NCBI GenBank assembly: GCA_018389105.1
Contig: JACATO010001215.1
Location: forward strand, 1 to 64,000
DNA from: Nautilus pompilius
Taxonomy: Eukaryota; Mollusca; Cephalopoda; Nautilida; Nautilidae
DNA: 64,000 nt
Reading direction: 5' to 3'
The notes below the pieces were generated by a model. The model did not search any database and had not been told where the DNA came from. It was given only the letters and a program-made list of their open reading frames with translations. Made by a program: the position numbers and the translations under genes. Positions 51,111 to 64,000 of this stretch are shown piece by piece. Positions within the stretch are counted from its first letter, which is position 1, and every line of letters begins with the position of its first letter.

Positions 51111-51182
<72 letters not shown>
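50777..51182. repeat. CT-rich tract of about 400 bp
   Basis: Two pure (TC)n runs (50808-50882 and 51115-51182) flank about 230 bp of imperfect units such as CTCGTCTCCATCTCTCT. The tract is almost all pyrimidine on the + strand and ends 480 bp before the pore exon. Long open frames here are artefacts of the repeat. Such polypyrimidine tracts can form intramolecular triplexes. Confidence 0.95.
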
Positions 51183-51185
<3 letters not shown>

Positions 51186-51460
51186 CAAAAGCGCCGCCTA
51201 CGTGGCCATAATAAACAGATCTGTTTCGGAAAAGAATTAACGAAAACTATAACCATCAATTGGAAATGAGCCACTCTAGCGCGAAGGTAGTAGAAAATAG
51301 TAATAAAGTTTTCAATTCACCTGTCAGGTTTGAGAAAAAATATATCTGTTCGGTGCAGTGAAATTCGGCAAAGCGTAAAGAAGGAAATACAAAGCTACCT
51401 TCCATTTATAAGCTACTGTAGAATGGTGTCTGAAAAGTCAAACAACTTATTGCTTGGTAA

Positions 51461-52018
<558 letters not shown>

Positions 52019-52402
52019 TAAGTTAGTACTCTTCACTTTGAAATCATAGCTTTATTACTCGCAATGTAGAATTCCAATGGCGACGACCATTCTTAACGAT
52101 ATCTGTGTACATTTAAGGAGAAGGAAAAACTTCTAATGAACAGAGTTAATTTACTCCATATATTAAAGAGTTTTCTTTTTTTTAATTTATGCATTTTAAT
52201 TTAGTTCAGATACTGCACACAAACTGCGCCAGTAAATGCCAAGTAAAGTTCGTTTATGGCAGGAAAATGTTTTACAGACACTTAGCGGAAAAAGTCAGCC
52301 CTCAGCAACCAGTTTCCTTTGTGCGGCCATCCAGAAGGATAAACGTGCACAGCCATAAGATCCCAATATGTGATGCGATCTTATATCTACTAGCGGCCAT
52401 CA

Positions 52403-52424
52403 ACACACACACACACACACACAC
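52403..52424. repeat. (AC)n microsatellite
   Basis: Eleven AC units 385 bp after the pore exon. Confidence 0.9.
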
Positions 52425-54055
52425 GTGCAATCCTTTGTGATGCACACTGTTTCAGCCAGTATGAAGAGACAAATCTCGTGTCCGTAGAATTGGAGATAGG
52501 CGACCAACCTTTTGATATTGTAATTTATTTTCGCAAGCGGCCCCCCCCTTACCCTTCATTTCCTTCTGATCATTTGCGTTTCGCAATCTATAAAGATCCG
52601 GGGAATCTCGATGCAATCGCTCAGATCGATATTGCCTTGAAGTTGCTGCGCATCTTCGATCTAAAGACCCGCCCCGCGATCGGCTAATATCCTTTTAATG
52701 CCGATTGTCGCAAACAGGCCCAGCCAATGGCCTTCTACATTTATTATTCAACTTTATTTTTGAAAAATTCTCGCTATTTGTTATTTGATCGCATGAGAAT
52801 TAATTTACTGGAAAATATCCATTTTCTTTTTCTTTTAACTCCTTTCAGAAAAGTTCTACTTAGCTACGAAAGATTTGCTTCTTCTGTATCCCTTTGGTTA
52901 CAGCGAAATATATATTTACAGATCGTGTGTGTTTGATATATATATCAACACTAGAACTATGCGAACGACGGCCATCCCGTAAATTATGGATGGAGAAGAG
53001 GACATTCAGAGATACTGCAATCGATGGCTACTCGCCGAACTGCGGCTGCTCGGTTGTACGATCAAACGTGTTCGCGGTGCATATTTCAGCAAACCATTAA
53101 AAAAAAAAGACATGGTACCGATTACCATCACCTAGAGGCAAAGGCTTACCGTGAAGCTAGAGTGTCCGGGCGAGGAGGAGGGAGATGAAAACAGTCGGGC
53201 TGCTACAGCGATTGGCAGATTAGATGACATTGGGTCTAACACGACAAAGTCCTTTTATATGGTCTCGCAGTCGTCGCTGGATAAACTTTCTCCACATCTA
53301 CTCGTTTGTTTGCAATAAAAATTAGACAAATTGAAAATACTGGTAGAAACTTTGCCGTGCCCGGGCACCAGGTGTCTCTGGTGTGTTTTCAGTGGTTAAT
53401 GCTAATGTTCGAAATGCTTTACTCTTTCCCCCCTTAAACTAAGGTGACGTTTTTTTAGAAAAAACTCGAAAAGGGATCATACATTTAAAATTATAATTAA
53501 TGTAAGTTGAGCCTATCGGTTGTGCGTTGGAAATGTTTCCACGGCGGTACGTCAGAACTAAGGTTACCGAAAGACAGGCACAAAATGGACCACACAAAGG
53601 CTGGAATTCGTCGTGACTTCGTGTTCGTGATATGACGCATTCCACCACGAGACTCTGCATTCATGGCTTGATATTAGATTTAAAGACGTATCCTGTTAGA
53701 GGTGAATATTTCGCCGTCTACCCGTTTTTACAGTCTCTTTTCTCGCTAAATTAATTTTAAATGTAAGGCTAAAAAGTCTCTTCAGCGAACTTTATTCTTG
53801 TATAAGTTGCCGCTCCAGGTTTTGGCTTGTACTCGCGCTTTCGTATGATGGCGATGTTACTGCTGTGGTTAGCTGCAATAGATGTCCTTTCTGGTGACGT
53901 ACTGTCTTTGTTTCGTTTTTCCTTCCATTTTAAATACCTTTTGTTTCCAATGTTTTGATTCTTTCATTTATTTCCTTTAATTTCATTATCTTCCCCTTGA
54001 TGTCTTTAATTCTGAAATCTTTTTTCCTTTTCGTTGTTGCTGTACTTGGTGGGGG

Positions 54056-54675
54056 TAAAGAGAGAGACAGACAGACAGACAGACAGAGTGAGAGAGAGAG
54101 AGATGGCAGTACAGAGAGAGTTCTTTCCTCTACAGATAATAGGAGCGGCGAGAGAGACAGACAGACAGACAGAGTGAGAGAGAGAGACATCAGAACAGAC
54201 AGAGAGATATGACGCCAGTACAGAGATATGACGTCACTACAGAGAGAGAGAGAGAGTTCTTTCCTCTACAGATAATAGGAGCGGCGAGAGAGGACAGACA
54301 GACAGACAGAGTGAGAGAGAGAGACATCAGAACAGACAGAGAGATATGACGCCAGTACAGAGATATGACGTCACTACAGAGAGAGAGAGAGAGTTCTTTC
54401 CTCTACAGATAATAGGCGCGAGAGCGAGAGAGACCAGACAGACAGACAGACAGAGAGAGAGAGAGGGTTCTTTCCTCTACAGATAGGAGCGGCGAGAGAG
54501 ACAGGACAGACAGACAGAGTGAGAGAGAGAGACATCAGAACAGACAGAGAGATATGACGCCAGTACAGAGATATTGACGTCAGTACAGAGAGAGAGATAT
54601 GACGTCACTACAGAGAGAGAGATAGATATTGACGTCAGTACAGAGAGAGAGAGGGTTCTTTCCTCTACAGATACT
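54056..54675. repeat. GA-rich minisatellite array with five CRE palindromes
   Basis: Composite units of GACA and GA runs, GATATGACG(C/T)CAGTACAGAG and TTCTTTCCTCTACAGATA-TAGG. The last phrase starts at 54121, 54257, 54394, 54468 and 54656, so the spacing is irregular (136, 137, 74, 188). Perfect TGACGTCA lies at 54229, 54366, 54575, 54600 and 54630 (start positions); degenerate GACGCCA copies occur as well. It shares its core unit with 19373-19462. Confidence 0.9.
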
Positions 54676-57600
54676 AGGAGCGGCCCCTTTTTATTGAAAA
54701 CCTCTTTCAGTGGGAGTACAGTAACTATTCTGCAGTTAATTTTGTTTGTCAAGTAAAAGATGCGCGCAATGGCACCGAATCTCTTTCATGTGAATCCTAG
54801 CTTTTTATCAGGCTCGACTTTCAAAGAACTACCGTATCCCGAAAGTGCAGATTTCATATCAAAAGTGGTCCTCCGATTATTTATTCTATTTCTTTGTTCT
54901 TTTGATTGTAAAATAAAAAATACGGGAAAGAAACCCCTTAAAAATACAGGTGCGTCCCGATATTACAGGCCCTCGTCATTTTTTGAAAATTTCGCATTCT
55001 CTCAGCAAGTGATGGAGAATTCGTAAGATCGTTAGCTTGATATTCTTTTCTTTTCTTCGAAATTGCTGCATCTGACAGGCATCTGTAGAGATGCGGTACG
55101 GTTTTCTGGCCGGAAATAAAGGAACAATCGCCAAAATGCGTCGGGTGGTCGGCTGCTAAATCAGTGGACTGCCAAGGCTAAGTGGTCGCCTTCGATTCTT
55201 CTCGCGCCGATTTCCTTCCACATCTGACAGCGAGGATCTCCGGAGGAACTTCCCAGACGTCGCTGGGATTTTCACAGAGAAGGAGAATCAGCGCTCATTT
55301 ATGGATAACCGTGGCACTACGCTTCTCCTTTGACTGGGCAGTTAGTTCTCAGTGTATGGAGATAGTCTCCGTTGTTGACACTAGTGGGCGACTGCAGCGC
55401 GGCGACTTCCTCGTTAGAGAATAGAACATCAGAGCTTCCAGAATCAGCTTTAAAATTGAAAACTTATCTGTCGAATATGCTACTGCGTCTTTTCGCTGCT
55501 GGCCTATCAGGATCAAACTTGATAATTCCATATTTCTCTAAACGCTCCACATAATCTTCAGATCTACGCTTATCTCTTCGAAGCAGCGATAAATGCTGTG
55601 TTCTGGAGACTTATCCCGCTTAAATATAAACAAGGACTCCACGGCACTTTCCAGATAGAGATTAACTACTATCGAAGCTTCTACTGTTCATGCGATTCGA
55701 TAACATTTCAAAGAACAAAGAGAGAGAGAGAGAAAAGGCATAGCCACTTTGGATAGTTACTGTCTAAACACCGCCGGGGCGCAACGAATTCTAACTTTTT
55801 CGCGTAGTTACGTGGGTCTGTAAAACACGAATGGCAGCCAGTGGCGTATCTTCTCTGGAGATTAGTCTACGCCAGTAGACTCCTGGAACTGCTTCAGTTT
55901 ACAGGTCAGGTCAGAAAGGTTTGCTGCCTACGTGTGAGATGTTGACCACGGTTGCCAGCCAGGGAGATCAGCTGACCACACAGACTGACAAATTGATTTT
56001 GTGTGATCCACAGCTTTTGAGAATTCGTTCTTTGGCTACAACAGAATCTTCACTTTCGAGTTCGTAATCTCCAAAGTTATGGAGACCTCTTCGAGACTTG
56101 ATTTCTCCTTAAAAACGGATGTTAGAACGACCCGCTATTTTACATTTGGTGTTTTCCTTTAGCATTCAATTTTATCCTATTTCAATCGCAAAGTAACCTC
56201 CAGCCGCGACCCGCTCTAGTTCTACACAATTCTTCGAATGTATATTGGCACCTTTTCACTTGGTCAGCAAGCGGCTAATAAATATATCTAGATAACTGGA
56301 ATCAGCAGTAATTAATGAACTCTCTCTTGATTTCTGTCACGGTTTTCCATTTAATGGATGCCAGTTTGTATGGGACATAACCTTTACCGATTGTAAATCT
56401 GAGACCTAGACTAATCACTTTCATGGTCCCGAGTTGGCCTTTGCCTCTGTTAACCGAACATTCATCTCTTCGCGTCCATTGAGAGTCTATACCATAACCT
56501 CTCCCCCAATGGATCACTTCTGCCATTTTCGCTGCTTTTTCTTTCCTTCGATTTTAAAAAAAAAAAAAACTTCTACAAAATTCTTCCTTTGCAATTTGTT
56601 TCTTCGCAAGTATTAAACTAAACAGCAGCAGTTACATCTTGAAAGATGCGGACTTTGCTTTCTCCGGTCTCTGCTTTAGTGTGAAGTGTGACATCCCACC
56701 ATCTTCGATCGTTACTGGGAAAGTCGGCTTCGTCAGTCTCATCTTCACCAGCTCCTTACCTGAGCAGGGAATTAATCATCATCTGATTTATTTTTTCCTG
56801 CGTGTCATCATTAGGAACTAAAAATTACCTTTCCCTGTCGCTCACTTGAATATCATGAAAAGGGAAGGTATTTTCTTGTTCTTTACCGATTCAGTCCCTC
56901 TCATAGACACAACTGGTAAAGGGACTCTTTTGGTCGGTGAAGGGTTTATCGAACTGACAGCCGTGTGGAATGTTTCACCAGCAAACGAAGGATGAATCGA
57001 TAAAGGAATGCCTTCTATCTAAGCCTGTTTTTTCTATGGTGGGGGGAGCTAGGGCTGTGATCAAAGCCACACATTCTCTCTGTTCGATATACACGAGCTT
57101 CTGTCATTTCTCCCCACTTAGTTCGACATTAAAACGACACAGAAATAAAAACCAGAAAAGTAAGCACTGAGCTCCCACGATACTACAGACAGCGTGGCGA
57201 GGTGGCTGCTTTCCGCTGCGCAGAATCATCTCGCTGGCTCTACTCAAGGGCGAATGTATCGCCAACAAGAAAGAGAAATTTAAAAACTCACTTCTCACCG
57301 AGAGGCAGCGACCTCTGGAGAATACATAATGGGATTTAGGATTATGTTTGTCAGGCTGTTAGATTAGAACAGACAGGGCCAGTCTAATTCTGGGAAGAAT
57401 CGAAATTCTACTCTTAAAAGCATCCGCTAATTTCGATACTGTTATGTGAAAATATGGCATGGATATACATATGAATTTTACATTAAACGTCTGACGTCGT
57501 GATCACATGCATATTAGTACATTAAAAGCGTATTTCAGGTGAATCTGATATCATTTTCATTTGCTGTTTACGTAAATATCTATGCGCTTACATTATCCAA

Positions 57601-57936
57601 AAGTGTACGGTCAGACAAAGGAAATTGAATTAACAGGTGTGTGTCGTGTGGCATTTTTGAGGGATGAAGAATATCAGACTTTAACAATTTGAATATTTCT
57701 ATTTCGAAAGTGTAAATTAATTCCAAATAAAAATGATTACATAGATAAATATTTATTTATACTCTTATGGATAAGTACCCATTTTCTACAAGTTTATAAA
57801 TAAGATAATTTCCTGTAAGAAATGCAAAAAAATAACTATATATCTTGACTGAAATTTTAATTATTTTTTATATTATAATACATTAATCTAAAGATTTACT
57901 TTGTTTTCTTAAGACGAATGTTTTCAATTTCGTATA

Positions 57937-57950
57937 TATATATATATTAT
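57937..57950. repeat. (TA)n short tract
   Basis: Seven TA units in very AT-rich sequence. Confidence 0.7.
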
Positions 57951-58027
57951 ACACGAAAAGTATGTGAGGGCACTGAATTTATTCAGATATCAATAAAATC
58001 ACTGACGATCAGATTCTAACATAGGGT

Positions 58028-58256
58028 CATAGAGAGAGGGGGGAGACACAGAGATGGGGGGGAGAGAGAGAGAGATGGTGGGAGAGAGAGAGAGATGGAG
58101 GGGAGAGGAGAGAGAGAGGTGGAGGGGAGAGAGATGGAGGTGGAGAGAGAGAGGTGGAGGGAGAGAGGAGAGAGAGGTGGAGGAGGAGAAGATGGAGGGA
58201 GAGATTGAGGGAGAGAGAGAAGGGGGGAGAGAGATAGAGGGAGAGAGGGGGAAGGT
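58028..58256. repeat. GA/GGGA-rich purine tract
   Basis: About 230 bp, nearly all purine on the + strand, in units such as GAGAGAGATGGAGGGGAGA. Open frames within it are repeat artefacts. Confidence 0.95.
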
Positions 58257-61200
58257 TCTATTCAAAATATCGCTCAGCCTGAATTCTGTTTGGATTTAGC
58301 AGGGATGTCACGTGCATCCAGAAGAGACAAGAAGGTTCCTTGCCTAGTGTCTTGGCGTGAATCTTCCAAGGCCGCTAAAGTTGTGCCATTGTTAATTATT
58401 CCCCATCCACGGCGGGAAGACGCAGTAATGAAGCACGGAGATGGCAGATCATCGTCTTTACATGAAACGGACTCTACAGTGTAAATACGGGTCGTCAGCT
58501 AGATACCAACCGCACGGTCATTAGCCGTTTATCCTCATCTTTCTCGTTCTGGACGCCCGCCGAAGAGGACGAGCGGACAATGCTTCGTTAAGTGATCTTC
58601 GACCTAACCCCCACTGCTAACGCGAGTGATCGATCTCCGACTACCACCTGGGAAAGTTAAATCAAAATAGGTGAACTTTCGCTAACCGGCCCAGTGCCCA
58701 TCCCTATACACTGCTTAAGCCGTCCACATCTGAATGAATTTCACAAAAAAGGAAGATGTCCTTAAGCTAATTCACCCAACAGGTGGAACTTAGAAACAGA
58801 CGAAATCCGGAATCCGAAACACGGTATTGACAGTTGTGTTTGAGGAACCTATCGACAAGCCTACAACTAGAATAACACCTAACCCGACCGTTGTTTTTGG
58901 TGAAGATTCTATAGGGTCTGGGGCTGCTTTTTATAGAATAGAGAAAATGGATCTGGCTGCGGTGCCAGGTACGAGCAGATGTCTAAGGTTCTCGACAAAT
59001 TTGCGTGAACCAGCGGTCCGTGGTAGGGAGGGGTCGACAACTGTACATCTTGACTCTTCTGACACGTGTCGGAGTGCTGTCTCGATAGACGAATTGGCAA
59101 CAAGTAAGTAAATAACTATCGAGAGTCTTTATATTATGCCTTGTTTGATGGCTGGTAGATTCATGATAATGCGTGAAGTCTTTCGTTGGCACTATCACCA
59201 TTGCTTCTGTACAATGCATCTGTTGACAAATGGTTAATTCGAAGAGACGTGATGTTGTTGCGTCACCTCAGGCGCCGGAGGATAGTCCTCAGTAGAGCTG
59301 TGGCTGCACGTGGAAGTCGAGAGAGTTCGTCGTAGGAGAGACCCAGCTGATGGTGATGACGGTCCACCAGGAAGGCAGGGCAGCGCATCCAAAGGTGTTC
59401 GGATGACTCTTCCAGACGTGATGCTGCTTAGTTGACTAGCATGTGCGTATATGCAAAGAAAGAAGCCAGATAAAAATCAACATGGTTGAATTTTGGATGT
59501 TAAAGAGTGATTATGTCAAAGATGCATTTAAAGATTAATTAGTGAAAAATATTACCAAAATAGAAAATGAAACAACTTTAAATCTAACATGCGAGCACGT
59601 GATTTCTGGGAAAAGAACAGACATCTTGGTGTCGTCATGGTTACAGCGTCAAGCTATGCGCGGCTTTTTAAGATAGATTTTGTCATTTCTAGGGTGGTGC
59701 GAAAATTTTGCCCACCCCCTGTAGAGGTCAGACGCTTTTCCCGATAGGTTGCTTCTGTTATTCTCCATCAGTCATTCGTCGCGTTTTTCCACGCTTACCT
59801 TTCTTGAACACTATTATTTTGTCTAATTCTCAAGACTTTACATCACTACATACGCCTGCCAAAACATAATTCAGTTTTAAAACGAAAGTTTGGTGTAGAA
59901 AATTCCTCTCTCCCCACACAAGCACCAGATTTTGTTTTGCTGTTTTCTTTAGCCATTTCAGGAGCCGAGACTTTGTCTGTCTGTCTCTCTGTCTTTCCTG
60001 GACGGAAAACAAGATCAGCTCCGCCAGCAGCGCATGTAACTCGGCTTCTAATTGACTTTCGATGTCGCGTCAAGCGCCAGCCTCTTGGAGAAGTTCGCGA
60101 GACTCGTCGATCCTTTTAAAGTTCGTCGCTCAGCCAGATCTTCCCCGTGACCGCATTCGCAGACAAACGCGATATAACAATTCCCATGTCGCGGAAAGCC
60201 AACCCACTATTTGTAGCTTACGCCTCGCGATAAGTAATCTGGACGCCAACCGGAAGTCGGCCATCTTTCTTTCTTTTGTGAAGTTCCTGTTTGTTATGGT
60301 AATGCAGCGAGAAAAAACGTGGTTTTCATTCTTCGCTTCTTTCTTCGGTCTCTGTTTATAGCTTCCGCCTCTGGCGAAGAATCGTGGACCCGTCTCGTGA
60401 TAAAACTGCCGCGTGCCCATTCAAATGCTTTATGGTCGCCATTTCTTAGAGTCTGGGGATTTGCGGAAGAAAAGCTTTCAACTAATTCCATACGAAAACA
60501 TTTATTAAAACGCCTAAATCAAATCTTGGCTTGGCCCTGATACTGTGCATTCGTGCAGTTGGAAGATAAGCAGTTGGTTGTTTCTTGGAGTTATGCACGA
60601 GTGGCTCCGTCACTCCTTACCACAACAGGGCAGCACCCGTAAGGGATCATGACTTAGGATGCCAAATCAACGACCAGAAAGAATCAGAAAAACAAAAGAA
60701 CGCAACACAGAATGTATTCTTTAGTGCTTGAATAAAGTGCGCGTAGTGACAGCATCCCTTAATATTAATTTAGAACCAATGAGAGAGGGAAGGACTAGAA
60801 TGTATTAGGTCCAAACGGCGGGCTGAATAGGTCGTGACGTGGATTCTAGACACCACAAGATATCCTAGCCATTCGTTGCGCAGCTGTTCCAGAAAAGGGG
60901 GCAGCTCGATCGGGTTCCGGTGAACTGATGGGAAGGACAAATCTGTAAAGACCACTGATCCGATAGATGGCGCGGCCCTAGAAACACCGTTGCAGTCCGG
61001 ATACGAAACAAATATCGTGGAAATAAACTTGTCTGCCCCAGGTCCATATGTGCGTCGTGTCGGATTGAGAGAACTATGTCACTAGAAACAGGAATTGGAC
61101 ATAATTCCCGAGTAGATGGTTTGCAGAAACTACAGCTGTCACCTGCTTTCCAAGGTGGACGACTCGGCTCATCAGGAAACACAGTTTCCATTGCTGGTTA

Positions 61201-62373
61201 ATTAGAGCTGCTATCTTAACTTTTCTAGGAGTGGAAAGTGCGAGCTTACACTTCATCTTAAAAGGCAACCAAATCACTCGTTCGTGCACGTTTTTCTACT
61301 ACTGGGTGTCAATACACTAAATTATCAATCACATCACGTAACATTACGTGGCTCAAACGTTTCCGTGTTCTTTTTGACAGGAGAGTCATCATCCAAAACT
61401 TGAAAGGTATCAAAAACCTATACACTAAAACATCTTTCGAATTAATGACAGTTAATATAATATGTATTTATTATTTTTTTTAAGGAACTGGATAAATAAC
61501 TTTGTGGCATTTACTGGTGTTCTATTCAATAAACATAATCTTTAGGCTGGACACCCCGTTATTTAAATTGCAACTCGTCTCCTTGACCTTGGCAGATTTC
61601 AACGCAAGCGGGAGATGCTTCATAAGGTTGCTGCATACTAGATATTGGCTTTATTAGGGCTGATTTCAGATTTCTTGAAGGAGAGCAGAACAGTGCTAAA
61701 GAAGCCAAGAGCCCATCAACGTCTCACTGGTGTTGAATGTGTAAATGCCATATCTTCCCCCCCCCCCTTGACTTAATACATGCAAATTACGGTTTGTCTT
61801 AACCACAGAAGTCGCCGGGCCCAAATGAGAAGCTTCTACCCATCTTCACGGATTACTGATCAGTCTTCTGAAGACCCCGTTTGTTTTCGCAGGGAACCGA
61901 GATCGAGAGCCGCATTAGTATTAATATAGATATGGTTTTATTAGATAGACGGGCTGACGCTGAATAATATCACAGATCTACGAAAGGAATAACTCGCCCC
62001 GCTTTAGATGCATTGATATCTTTTCCCTACGCGGGTTCTATTCCGGTTATAATTGGGGGGTTATTGACAGAAGGGGCGTTCCCAACGTGCGGAGTTCGGT
62101 TTTATATGCTGATTAAAGCTGAGGTTTCTGTGGCGAATAAACAGGTGTAAAACTGAAAACAACGGGGAGTCATCGTTTCCGGTCTCGCCAGTGGACGAGA
62201 CTGGCGGATAGGATGCAGTTTTATTGCTGTAACTGGTTCTCGGAACTCGATTTCGAGGGGAGGTTGAGCAAGAGAAACATCAACGTTTGTTCCCCTTCCT
62301 TCTTGATATGTAGGGGGTCGGTCGGAGGGGTACGAGGCCCATGGAGGCAGCGTAAAACAACCTTCGATGTTTT

Positions 62374-62420
62374 AATAATAATAATGATGATGATGGTGAT
62401 GATGGTGATGATGAAGATGG
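62374..62420. repeat. (ATG/ATGGTG)n microsatellite
   Basis: A short AAT run passing into ATG and GTG trinucleotides. Confidence 0.8.
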
Positions 62421-62698
62421 AGAAAAATGATCTGGGATTTCAGGCGCAAACAAGAAAGCCGAGCTGAGCCAGAGGCGGAGTGACAGGAAGAAGGAGCCTC
62501 CATCGATTTCTCACTCCGATATTTTACGAGCAGCGCAGCTCTGCCGAATATACTGTTCCCTCCTCAGCGTCGCGACCGGTCCGTCGCTCCCATCACCGTC
62601 CGCCACCCCGCCATGAATCGCCCGCACTGAAAGCGTTAAAAGTTAATTAAATTTTTTAATCACGTCGACCTTAAGCAGACGGGAAAACCTATTTCCCG

Positions 62699-62811
62699 AG
62701 AGAGAGAGAGAGAGAGAGAGAGGAGCGAGAGAGAGAGAGAGAGGGAGAGGAGAGAGAGAGAGAGAGGAGGAGAGAGAAGAGAGCGATGGAGAGGGAGAGA
62801 GAGAGAGATTG
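62699..62811. repeat. (GA)n-rich tract
   Basis: About 110 bp of GA with GGA and GCGA interruptions, directly after a CpG-rich patch. Confidence 0.95.
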
Positions 62812-64000
62812 ATGAATATGAACGAAATCTCGTCTACTTCATTATTGTTTTTCACTTGTACCGTGAAGATATAAAATGTTGGTGTAGCCAAAATCATTAC
62901 AATCACAAGAAAAAATTCTAAAATATTCGAAATTAGAATCGCACAATTAATAAATAATGTAATATTTGAGCAGTCGTTTTGTTTCCTATTAGTTATTTAT
63001 GTATTTATTTTGTTATAACAATTCTGATTTAGTAAAGTTACTGCCGTAATACTTTACAGTTACATCCCTACAAGAAATTAGTGATGTTTGGTTCAGAGAC
63101 TTAAAATGTTTTATATTCGAACACAAAATGAACACCCAGAAAACACGATAATGCAGTAATTTTGGCTTCAACTTTATATTACGAAATCCGTAAAAATGTC
63201 AGTATTTTTTCAAAAAGTTTCAATCATATTATTTTCCTATTGGTGAATTATTTTACTATAAATCATCTTGAATAATTATGGTAGCAATTTGGGAGCAGGT
63301 GTCGAATTGTTTTGGTATTTATTTTAAATTACTTCTCCTCTCTTAAAGAGTTAAATTTATATTATAACGTACAAAAATTCGATTTTGATATTCCAGTAAA
63401 TATGATGCAAAATTTACCATGATTATCAGTAAATGTTATTTAATGTCCGATTTTATCGGTCGTATTACGTATAATCAATTATTAACATTAAATATCACCT
63501 ACGGCTTACAGTGCAGAATATGTCAGTAGAAGCCAGTAGATGTCATGTGATGTGCGCTTTTATTATTAAATATCATCTGGAGTCCCCACCTGAGATTTGA
63601 ATTTAAAGAGAGAATAAATTGCAGTTGTATTCTCAATGTATAGTACAAATTATCGTCGATGTTTTAAATAGCTAAAATCCATAACCTTGTTTTTGTTTTT
63701 AACTTATTTATTTTCTGAATTTATCCTTTCAAAAGTAAAAAGAAACATTTGATTTTATGCATATGAATAAGAGAGTAAAACGTCGGTTCTCGCATTTTGA
63801 CTTCAGAGACTTTTAAAAATGTCCGTTTATGAAGGGTCTGCCTCTCTGTCTGACAGGTCTGTCTGGCTCGACACTTGCTCGTTCTCTGTCCACTGACGCT
63901 CTGAAACCGGAAGTCAAAGTGCACGTCCGTTTTGTGAAGTCGCGAACGGATTACCTCCCTTTGTTTATCTGGCTATGATCGGCGTACAGAGAGACAACTA

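Noticed and set aside
50720-51274. Long open frames of Arg-Glu or Ser-Leu dipeptides on both strands
   Set aside because: They are the translation of the CT/GA microsatellite in every frame, with no flanking coding signal.
53930-54752. Open frames through the GA-rich array on both strands
   Set aside because: They follow the minisatellite units; no family resemblance.
58054-58299. Open frames rich in Arg, Glu and Gly (plus) or Ser, Pro and Leu (minus)
   Set aside because: Artefact of the GA/GGGA purine tract.
60770-61190. Minus-strand phrase SVHRNPIEL followed by LEQLRNEW, similar to the SPDLNPIE region of Tc1 transposases
   Set aside because: No neighbouring catalytic block or terminal repeat could be found, so the match is too short to call.
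62643-62906. Ser-Leu-Pro-rich minus-strand frame
   Set aside because: Artefact of the GA tract at 62699-62811.

Overview
Eukaryotic (metazoan) genomic DNA: AT-rich non-coding sequence, spliced exons with GT-AG borders, long introns, many microsatellites and dead transposons. The only host gene I can support is an ionotropic glutamate receptor of the AMPA class on the + strand. Seven exons cover the second half of the amino-terminal domain, ligand-binding lobe S1, membrane segment M1 and the pore loop M2 (393 codons plus 2 nt). Earlier exons (signal peptide, first half of the amino-terminal domain) and later exons (M3, S2, M4, tail) were not found and probably lie outside the window. Long introns, abundant GA/CT and CA tracts, tRNA-derived SINE relics and the receptor sequence suggest a lophotrochozoan, plausibly a mollusc and perhaps a cephalopod. 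That placement is inference.

Layout. 1-22.4 kb is intergenic or 5' intronic sequence with transposon relics: a gutted hAT element with a nested foldback element (2.2-4.6 kb), Tc1 relics (6.2 and 11.8 kb), a 5'-truncated LINE on the minus strand (8.3-10.3 kb) and a nearly full-length but frameshifted hAT element with clear terminal inverted repeats (16.0-18.6 kb). 22.4-52.0 kb holds the seven exons, separated by introns of 12.4, 1.2, 5.2, 3.1, 1.6 and 5.0 kb. These introns contain four more Tc1/mariner relics, a tRNA-derived SINE, dinucleotide and trinucleotide arrays and a CT-rich tract of about 400 bp just before the pore exon. 52.0-64.0 kb is the start of an intron longer than 12 kb. It contains a GA-rich repeat array carrying five perfect TGACGTCA palindromes (CRE motif) and two large GA tracts.

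The exons are all in phase 0 except the last, which ends in phase 2, and they join into one continuous reading frame. No rRNA gene, intact tRNA gene, CRISPR array or prokaryotic operon is present. I found no convincing novel multi-gene system. The points most worth checking are the substituted interdomain-lock residue in the receptor, the genome-encoded Gln at the Q/R editing site, the repeat family that spreads CRE palindromes, and an unassigned antisense open frame with an internal 12-residue repeat.
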